Positions 1 to 5,165 of a DNA stretch of 13,457 nt are shown here, one piece after another (the stretch's first letter is position 1; every line of letters starts with the position of its first letter). The DNA is taken from the NCBI GenBank assembly GCA_031259095.1, contig JAIRLW010000223.1, forward strand, positions 1 to 13,457. The letters run 5' to 3'. This stretch comes from Planctomycetaceae bacterium (GTDB taxonomy: Bacteria > Planctomycetota > Planctomycetia > Pirellulales > Thermoguttaceae). The notes beneath the pieces are model-generated. The model did not search any database. It was not told where the DNA came from and saw only the letters and a program-made list of their open reading frames with translations. A program made the translations under genes and the position numbers.

Positions 1-1
1 C

Positions 2-82
2 AATAATGTTATTCACCGTCATGTCGATCCCGGTGTTGTTTTGGACATCCTGAAAAATATTTTGCCGGAACAAATTTTGTAA
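2..82 (+). CDS. C-terminal end of an upstream gene (partial)
   Basis: An open frame enters from the left edge and ends at a TAA at 80-82, giving 26 residues that finish in LPEQIL. The visible HVDPGVVLDIL stretch loosely resembles the last helix of thioredoxin-like [2Fe-2S] ferredoxins, which often accompany [FeFe] hydrogenase clusters. That match is too short to carry an assignment. It lies 72 bp upstream of the hydrogenase start on the same strand, so it could be the preceding cluster gene. Confidence 0.45.
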   Translation, partial: NNVIHRHVDPGVVLDILKNILPEQIL

Positions 83-97
83 TACAACCGTTTTAAT

Positions 98-129
98 AAA
101 ATCGACCAAAATCGATTTCAGTCGATTTT
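98..129 (+). promoter_or_regulatory. Inverted/direct repeat upstream of the sensory hydrogenase
   Basis: The 8-mer AAAATCGA occurs at 98-105 and 108-115, and its reverse complement TCGATTTT at 122-129. The second and third copies form a perfect 8-bp stem with a 6-nt loop, followed by a T-rich stretch. It lies between the upstream stop codon and the hydrogenase start. It could be a weak terminator or a repressor site, and the sequence alone does not decide. Confidence 0.4.
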
Positions 130-154
130 GATCTTTTGTCAAAAAAAACTTCCA

Positions 155-1858
155 ATGAATATTCATTCACCGGTTTACACGACCGACAACATCTGTCAAG
201 ATTGTTACAAATGTATTCGGCATTGTCCGTGTCGGGCAATCCGAATCGTGAACGGTCGCGCCGGCGTAATTCAGGAACTTTGTGTGGCTTGCGGAATGTG
301 TGTGCGGGTTTGTCCGGCAAAAGCAAAAAAAATCCGACCCGATCTGCCGCGAACAAAATATCTCTTGAACAGCGGAAAAAAAGTTTACGCATCACTTGCT
401 CCGTCGTTTGTTAGTTATTTTAAACGTTACCAACCCGAAGCGTTGACCGCCGCACTTTGTCAACTCGGATTTGCCGGTGTGAGCGAAACCGCACTCGGCG
501 CACAAATGGTCAGCGCCGAAACCGCCGCATTTCTCAATCACGCCAACGCCGGAATTTATTTGTCGAGCGCATGTCCCGCCGCTGTTGATTACATTAAAAA
601 ATACGTACCAAATTATGTCAAAAATATTGTTCCCGTTTTGTCTCCGTTGCTCTCGCACGCAAAATTGTTGCGAAAAACATTCGGCGAAAATATCGGCGTT
701 GTCTTTTTTGGTCCTTGCGCCGCCAAAAAAAATGAAGCGGATCGGCATCCCGAATTACTTGATCTTGCCGTTTCATTCAGCGATCTTGCCCAATTTTTCG
801 CAACAGAAAATATCCGTCCCGAAACGATTGACCCGCAAGATTTTGTCCCAATGGTTCCGCAAAATGCGGAAGAAGGAAAAATTTATGCAGTTGAAGGCGG
901 AATGAATGACACATTGCGCGGCGTGAAAAACAATGTACGTTTTTTCACGGTTTCAGGACTTCGTAATCTTGAACGTTTATTTCGTGATGTTCCTGATCCG
1001 GCTCAACTTGGCGATTGTAAAATTTTTGTTGAATGTCTGGCGTGTTACGGCGGCTGCGTCAACGGTCCTGTGATGCCGCATGAAGATGCCGGAACACTTG
1101 CGTCGATTGCTCAAATTGCCAAATCTTACAACGGCGGAAATAGTTTGTTACGTAAATCCGATTTGCCCATTACCGAACACGCCTTCGCCGAACCGCAACA
1201 CGAACCGGAAGTTACAGAAATAGAAATCAAAACCGCTCTTGCTCAAGTTGGTAAATTTGTTCCTGCCGACGAACTGAATTGCGGCGGTTGCGGTTATTTT
1301 ACGTGCCGCGAATTTGCCAAAGCCTTACTGACGAACAAAGCCGAAACGGAAATGTGTGTTTCTTATCTGCGTCAATTAGCGCAGCGAAAAAGTAATGCGT
1401 TAATTCGTTATATTCCGGCAGGTGTGGTGATTGTTGATCGTCATCTTCGGGTGGTTGAGTGTAATCGGCGTTTTGCGGAATTGTTTGATGAGAGTGCGGT
1501 AACGGCGTTTGATTCGTGCGGTTTGGTTGGTGCGGAAGTGAGATTGTTTGTTGAGTTTAGCGATTTGATTGCGGCGGCTCTCGAAGGCGGCGGAGAATTA
1601 CAACGTCCCCATCAAGTTTGCGGCGATAAAATATTGAACATTAGCGTTTTTACCATTTCACCGCATCAAAGTGTCGGCGCAATTGTACAAAATGTTACGA
1701 GTATCGAATTGCACCGCGAACAAGTTTCAGAAAAAGCACGCGCGGTCATTCAAAAAAATATTGTAACTTGTCAGAAAATCGCAAGAAATCTCGGCGAACA
1801 CATGGCGGAAACAGAAATTTTATTGCGCGAAATCGCCGGCGCTTATAAGTCCGAATGA
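155..1858 (+). CDS. hydS: PAS-domain sensory-type [FeFe] hydrogenase (HydS-like, group C)
   Basis: 567 residues from ATG 155. The order is: two [4Fe-4S] ferredoxin motifs (C14, C17, C20, C24 and C43, C46, C49, C53); the H-cluster domain with L1 SSACP (137-141), L2 FGPC (185-188) and L3 CLACYGGC (294-301); a further [4Fe-4S] domain with C376, C379, C384 and C401; a PAS domain at about 411-520; and a helical tail. In catalytic enzymes L1 reads SCCP, where the first Cys relays protons. Here it is Ala139, as in the HydS proteins proposed to be sensors. The H-cluster Cys ligands C140, C188, C297 and C301 are kept. The likely role is sensing H2 or redox state and signalling through the PAS domain to the phosphatase encoded next. 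No Shine-Dalgarno is clear. A TTG at 128 could add nine residues, but the ferredoxin motif starts so near ATG 155 that this is preferred. Confidence 0.88.
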   Translation: MNIHSPVYTTDNICQDCYKCIRHCPCRAIRIVNGRAGVIQELCVACGMCVRVCPAKAKKIRPDLPRTKYLLNSGKKVYASLAPSFVSYFKRYQPEALTAALCQLGFAGVSETALGAQMVSAETAAFLNHANAGIYLSSACPAAVDYIKKYVPNYVKNIVPVLSPLLSHAKLLRKTFGENIGVVFFGPCAAKKNEADRHPELLDLAVSFSDLAQFFATENIRPETIDPQDFVPMVPQNAEEGKIYAVEGGMNDTLRGVKNNVRFFTVSGLRNLERLFRDVPDPAQLGDCKIFVECLACYGGCVNGPVMPHEDAGTLASIAQIAKSYNGGNSLLRKSDLPITEHAFAEPQHEPEVTEIEIKTALAQVGKFVPADELNCGGCGYFTCREFAKALLTNKAETEMCVSYLRQLAQRKSNALIRYIPAGVVIVDRHLRVVECNRRFAELFDESAVTAFDSCGLVGAEVRLFVEFSDLIAAALEGGGELQRPHQVCGDKILNISVFTISPHQSVGAIVQNVTSIELHREQVSEKARAVIQKNIVTCQKIARNLGEHMAETEILLREIAGAYKSE

Positions 1859-1970
1859 TGATTTGTCCTAACGATCATTTTTGTGATTTGTATGATTTTG
1901 TTTTCTATGGTTTTTATTCTGATTTTTATAAAGTGTGATTGTTTCCTATAGTCAGACAAAAGATGAATTT

Positions 1971-3158
1971 ATGCAGACGGATGTCTTTGTTGAGATGGAA
2001 TGTTGTCAATGCAACCACGATGGCGAAGCGGTTTGCGGCGATGATTTTTTGTTTGAACGGATTGCAACAGAAAATCGTCATCTTGCGGTTTTGTCGGATG
2101 GACTTGGCAGCGGAATTAAGGCGAATTTATTAGCGACCATGACAACCACAATGGCATTACGTTTTATTCGTTCTAATATGGACGTGCTGCAATCGGCGGA
2201 GGTGATTATGGATACGTTGCCGGTTTGTGAAGTTCGTAAAATCAGTTACGCAACATTTACGATTTTCGATTTGCAACTCGGCGGCAAGTCGCGAGTTATT
2301 GAAATGGAAAATCCGCCGTTCATTCATTTACGCAATAATAACGATTTAATCGTGGAACGTCGTGATTTAATTTCGGAACGTTGGGTATCGCGTAAAGTTC
2401 AGTTGTCGGAGATTCACACGATTATTGGGGATCGGCTGATTACGTTTTCGGACGGCGTTACGCAAGCGGGACTTGGTCGGAAAGGTTACAAATTCGGCTG
2501 GAGACGCGAAGGCGTGTTGGCGTTTATCAAAAGTCAGATTGAACGCAAGCCGGATATTTCCGCAATGGAATTATCGAAAGCGGTTGTGGCGGCGGCAAGA
2601 AGTTGCAACGAAAACTATGCGTGTATTGACGATATTAGCTGCATGGTGATTTATTTACGCAAACCGCGAAAATTACGTTTGTTGACGGGACCGCCGTTTT
2701 ATGAGGAGTCGGACGCGGCGTTTGCGGAACTTGTCCGTAATTTTGACGGCAAGACAATTTTATGCGGCGGGACAACAGCAAAAATTATTTCACGGGAACT
2801 CAATCGACCAATTCAATTTGACAACAAATTACTGAGTAAAGGCGGCGGTTTGCCTCCGCCGTCGGATATCCGCGGAATTGATCTTGTTACGGAAGGCATC
2901 TTGACTTTGACGGATGTGGTGCAAAAAATAGAAAAAGGGGTTGAGTCGGCGGACGTGTTGCCGTTGGCGTCGAAAAAAATGGTGCAATTTTTCCGTAACA
3001 GCGATGAGATAGAACTGGTTGTCGGTACAAAAGTCAACGAAGCCCATCAGGACCCGAATTTACCGATTGATCTTGAAATACGGCGTAATATTGTAAAACG
3101 CTTGAAAACAGTCCTCGAAGAAAAATACCGTAAACGAGTTTTATTAAAATATTTTTAG
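1971..3158 (+). CDS. SpoIIE/PP2C-type serine phosphatase of the hydrogenase cluster
   Basis: 395 residues from ATG 1971. The N-terminal 230 residues carry PP2C/SpoIIE metal-site motifs: CGDD at 22-25, DGLGSG at 43-48, FSDG at 159-162 and DDIS at 220-223. About 165 further residues follow, with a Gly-rich stretch (TILCGGTT) and a Lys/Arg-rich end. No transmembrane segment is seen. Family members act as Ser/Thr protein phosphatases. Genes of this type are known next to PAS-containing sensory [FeFe] hydrogenases in fermenting Firmicutes, so a role in relaying the HydS signal is a reasonable inference. The partner protein, such as an anti-sigma factor or anti-sigma antagonist, is not in the window. 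A GTG at 1935 would add 12 residues, but neither start has a strong Shine-Dalgarno and ATG 1971 sits closer to the conserved domain. The gap to hydS is 112 bp of AT-rich DNA. Confidence 0.8.
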   Translation: MQTDVFVEMECCQCNHDGEAVCGDDFLFERIATENRHLAVLSDGLGSGIKANLLATMTTTMALRFIRSNMDVLQSAEVIMDTLPVCEVRKISYATFTIFDLQLGGKSRVIEMENPPFIHLRNNNDLIVERRDLISERWVSRKVQLSEIHTIIGDRLITFSDGVTQAGLGRKGYKFGWRREGVLAFIKSQIERKPDISAMELSKAVVAAARSCNENYACIDDISCMVIYLRKPRKLRLLTGPPFYEESDAAFAELVRNFDGKTILCGGTTAKIISRELNRPIQFDNKLLSKGGGLPPPSDIRGIDLVTEGILTLTDVVQKIEKGVESADVLPLASKKMVQFFRNSDEIELVVGTKVNEAHQDPNLPIDLEIRRNIVKRLKTVLEEKYRKRVLLKYF

Positions 3159-3175
3159 GCATTGGGGGGTTGCGG

Positions 3176-3217
3176 CGCAAGCGGAAATAATCAGTTACGG
3201 CAATAATTCCGCTTGCG
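3176..3217. repeat. Inverted repeat between phosphatase and [2Fe-2S] gene
   Basis: CGCAAGCGGAA at 3176-3186 pairs perfectly over 11 bp with TTCCGCTTGCG at 3207-3217, around a 20-nt AT-rich loop. There is no T-tract after it, so a standard intrinsic terminator is unlikely. It could be a mobile palindromic repeat, an RNA processing site or a partial attenuator inside the operon. Confidence 0.6.
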
Positions 3218-3220
3218 GCA

Positions 3221-3248
3221 CCCAAATCCCAAATCCCAAACCACAAAC
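3221..3248. repeat. Heptamer tandem repeat (CCCAAAT type)
   Basis: Four consecutive 7-bp units are seen: CCCAAAT, CCCAAAT, CCCAAAC and CACAAAC. They lie directly after the inverted repeat and 9 bp before the ATG of the [2Fe-2S] gene, in the place where a ribosome binding site would be expected. No Shine-Dalgarno is visible there. Confidence 0.5.
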
Positions 3249-3257
3249 TGTTCACCC

Positions 3258-3518
3258 ATGAAATTCAGAGTTGAAATTTGTCTTGGAACGACGTGTCATT
3301 TGATGGGCGCGTCCGAACTTGTTGAACTGGAACGGCAACTTCCGTCCGAACTTGCCGGCATTGTTGAAGTGATTGCTTGCTCCTGCTTGGGCGCATGTCA
3401 TAACCGGCAATACGGCAGTTCACCTTATGTCCGTATCAATGAAACAAAATTGATTAGCGAAGCAACCGTCCAAACCGTAACAGAATATCTGTTGCAAGAA
3501 ATAGGAGAGAACGGCTGA
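3258..3518 (+). CDS. Thioredoxin-like [2Fe-2S] protein (NuoE/HydC-like)
   Basis: 86 residues from ATG 3258. C8 and C13 (CLGTTC), then C43 and C47 (CLGAC), reproduce the Cx4C...Cx3C pattern of the thioredoxin-like [2Fe-2S] domain of NuoE and HydC-type hydrogenase subunits. The N-terminal helical domain of full NuoE (about 160 residues) is absent, so this is only the cluster-binding domain. It is likely a small cytoplasmic electron carrier between hydrogenase and another redox partner. The stop codon is 2 nt before the ATG of the next hydrogenase, which indicates translational coupling. A start at 3213 would add 15 residues encoded through the inverted and heptamer repeats, and is rejected for that reason. 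Confidence 0.82.
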   Translation: MKFRVEICLGTTCHLMGASELVELERQLPSELAGIVEVIACSCLGACHNRQYGSSPYVRINETKLISEATVQTVTEYLLQEIGENG

Positions 3519-3520
3519 TT

Positions 3521-4915
3521 ATGAACAATTCAGAACGAACGCGCCGGCAACTGATGATTCGGTTTATTCAGGATTTTTTGGAAGACCGGCTTGCGGAAAC
3601 AATTGATCGTATTCCTGTTGAAATGCGTCCGCGAAATTATCAGGCGGATCGATGCTGCATTTACAAAGACCGTGCGATGTTACGTTATCGGCTGATGGCG
3701 TTGATGGGGTTCGGCATGGAAGAGGAAGAAGATGAATTGCAGTTACTGAAATCGTATTTGACGGATGCGGTTGAAAGTAAAAATAACACCAAACCTATTT
3801 TGACGGTTTGTACGGTTGGTTGTGCGGGTTGTGTTGACAGTCATGTTCAGGTTTCCAATGCTTGTGTCGGTTGTTTTGCGCGTCCGTGTGTTTCAATTTG
3901 TCCAAAGAAAGCAATTGCGGTTGTCAATCAACGTTCCGTAATTGATCGAGCAAAATGTATTGATTGCGGACGTTGTATGACTGTTTGTCCTTACAAAGCA
4001 ATTATTCGTAACCCGTTGCCGTGTGAAGATGCGTGTCCTGTCGGCGCAATCAGTAAGGGCGATGACGAACGGGTTCGAATCAATTTTGAACGATGTATTT
4101 ATTGCGGCAAATGTTTTCGTGCTTGCCCATTCAGTACGATAATGATTCGTTCCGAGTTGGTTGGAATTTTGCAAGCGTTTAAGGAAGGCAAACAAGTTAT
4201 TGCAATGATTGCGCCGTCAATTACTGAACAGTTTCCCGGAACGATTGAACAACTTTTCAGTGCATTAAAATTAGCCGGTTTTTCGGAGATTATTGAAGTT
4301 GCTCTTGGTGCGGAGTTGACAACACGGCATGAAGCGGAAGAATTTTTTGAACGCATGGAACGCGGCGACAAATTGATGACAAGCAGTTGTTGTCCGGCGT
4401 GGATGGAAACGGTCAAAAAACATGTTCCAGAAATGACGCCGATGGTTTCCGAAACGCCAAGTCCGATGGCGTTCACCGGTCAGATTGCAGCGGAGAAATA
4501 TCGTAATGCGGTTAAGGTTTTTATCGGTCCCTGTCTTGCGAAACGCCGTGAAGCGCAAAGTGATCCGAATATCGATTTTGTGATGACGTTTGAAGCGTTG
4601 GGTGCGCTTTTTGCGGCAAAACAAATTGATATTAAATCCGTAACAGTCGAACCATTAGAACATCCGGCGGCAAGTTATGCGCGGAATTTTGCGAAGAGTT
4701 GCGGGGTTACGGAAGCGATTTTGCACGAAATTAACGAAGAAAGTTTTTGTAATAAAAAAAATACCAAAATCGAAGAAAAATTTATCAACGGACTTGACCG
4801 CAAATCACTCAACTTAATAAAATTGTACGCTAAAGGCGGACAATCCGGTAATTTTCTTGAAGTGATGGTTTGTAACGGCGGTTGCGTCGGCGGACCTTGC
4901 TCGTTGGCACGATAA
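3521..4915 (+). CDS. Group B-type monomeric [FeFe] hydrogenase
   Basis: 464 residues. After about 95 helical residues comes a Cys-rich electron-transfer region: C97/C101/C104 and C115/C118/C123/C127, then C146, C149, C152, C156, with C168/C172, then C192, C195, C198, C202. This is consistent with several [4Fe-4S] clusters. The H-cluster domain follows with L1 TSSCCPAW (287-294), L2 GPCLAKRRE (336-344) and L3 CNGGC (451-455). C290 fits the proton-relay position, and C291, C338, C451 and C455 the [4Fe-4S]/H-cluster ligands. These motif variants match group B enzymes rather than group A. The expected reaction is reversible H2 formation from reduced ferredoxin. The protein ends nine residues after L3, somewhat earlier than I recall for the family. 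Start ATG 3521 follows AGGAGA about 12 nt upstream. H-cluster maturases HydE, HydF and HydG are not in the window. Confidence 0.9.
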   Translation: MNNSERTRRQLMIRFIQDFLEDRLAETIDRIPVEMRPRNYQADRCCIYKDRAMLRYRLMALMGFGMEEEEDELQLLKSYLTDAVESKNNTKPILTVCTVGCAGCVDSHVQVSNACVGCFARPCVSICPKKAIAVVNQRSVIDRAKCIDCGRCMTVCPYKAIIRNPLPCEDACPVGAISKGDDERVRINFERCIYCGKCFRACPFSTIMIRSELVGILQAFKEGKQVIAMIAPSITEQFPGTIEQLFSALKLAGFSEIIEVALGAELTTRHEAEEFFERMERGDKLMTSSCCPAWMETVKKHVPEMTPMVSETPSPMAFTGQIAAEKYRNAVKVFIGPCLAKRREAQSDPNIDFVMTFEALGALFAAKQIDIKSVTVEPLEHPAASYARNFAKSCGVTEAILHEINEESFCNKKNTKIEEKFINGLDRKSLNLIKLYAKGGQSGNFLEVMVCNGGCVGGPCSLAR

Positions 4916-5000
4916 TAATTTTTGATTGATGATTGATAAAATTGTAATCTTGGGGATAATTAGTCCGCAGATTTTCGCAGATTATGTTTTGAAGTATTGA

Positions 5001-5050
5001 GTCCCGAAAGGACGACACGTTATTAACCGTATGCTTCAGTTTACGGTTAA
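5001..5050. repeat. REP-like double hairpin upstream of adhE
   Basis: A small hairpin GTCC-CGAAA-GGAC (5001-5013) is followed by a perfect 9-bp stem, TTAACCGTA at 5023-5031 and TACGGTTAA at 5042-5050, around TGCTTCAGTT. The CTTCAG loop core with flanking complementary arms and the preceding CCCGAAAGG-ACGACA box look like interspersed palindromic repeats seen in some PVC and Bacteroidetes-type genomes. That link is recalled rather than searched. The rest of the gap 4916-5165 is AT-rich, with no gene seen. Confidence 0.5.
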
Positions 5051-5056
5051 AAATTT

Positions 5057-5072
5057 AACAATAATTATTGTT
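5057..5072. promoter_or_regulatory. 16-bp perfect palindrome in the adhE leader
   Basis: AACAATAATTATTGTT is perfectly self-complementary and lies 94 bp upstream of the adhE start. It has the size and symmetry of a dimeric repressor site. It contains the AACAA/TTGTT halves found in Rex operators but in the opposite order, so Rex binding is not claimed. Confidence 0.35.
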
Positions 5073-5150
5073 TGTAAAAAATTTAACATTATTGGAAAAC
5101 GGTTTTTCATAATGAAAAATATTTTTTTTATGAACGTTCCAATTTTTCAG

Positions 5151-5156
5151 AAAGGA
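5151..5156 (+). promoter_or_regulatory. Ribosome binding site deciding the adhE start
   Basis: AAAGGA lies nine bases before ATG 5166. No comparable site precedes the earlier in-frame ATGs at 5031, 5112 or 5130, so 5166 is chosen as the start. Confidence 0.6.
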
Positions 5157-5165
5157 ATTACTCCA

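Noticed and set aside
1935..1970. A GTG start 12 codons earlier for the phosphatase.
   Set aside because: It has no Shine-Dalgarno, and the added residues look like leader sequence. It cannot be fully excluded.
5057..5092. A Rex operator upstream of adhE.
   Set aside because: Rex sites read TTG...CAA. The palindrome has the halves in the opposite order, and the following TTGTTTGTAA...TTTAACA is too long and imperfect.
5031..5165. An upstream extension of adhE by 45 residues.
   Set aside because: It would be encoded through the hairpin and palindrome and has no ribosome binding site, while ATG 5166 has AAAGGA at good spacing.
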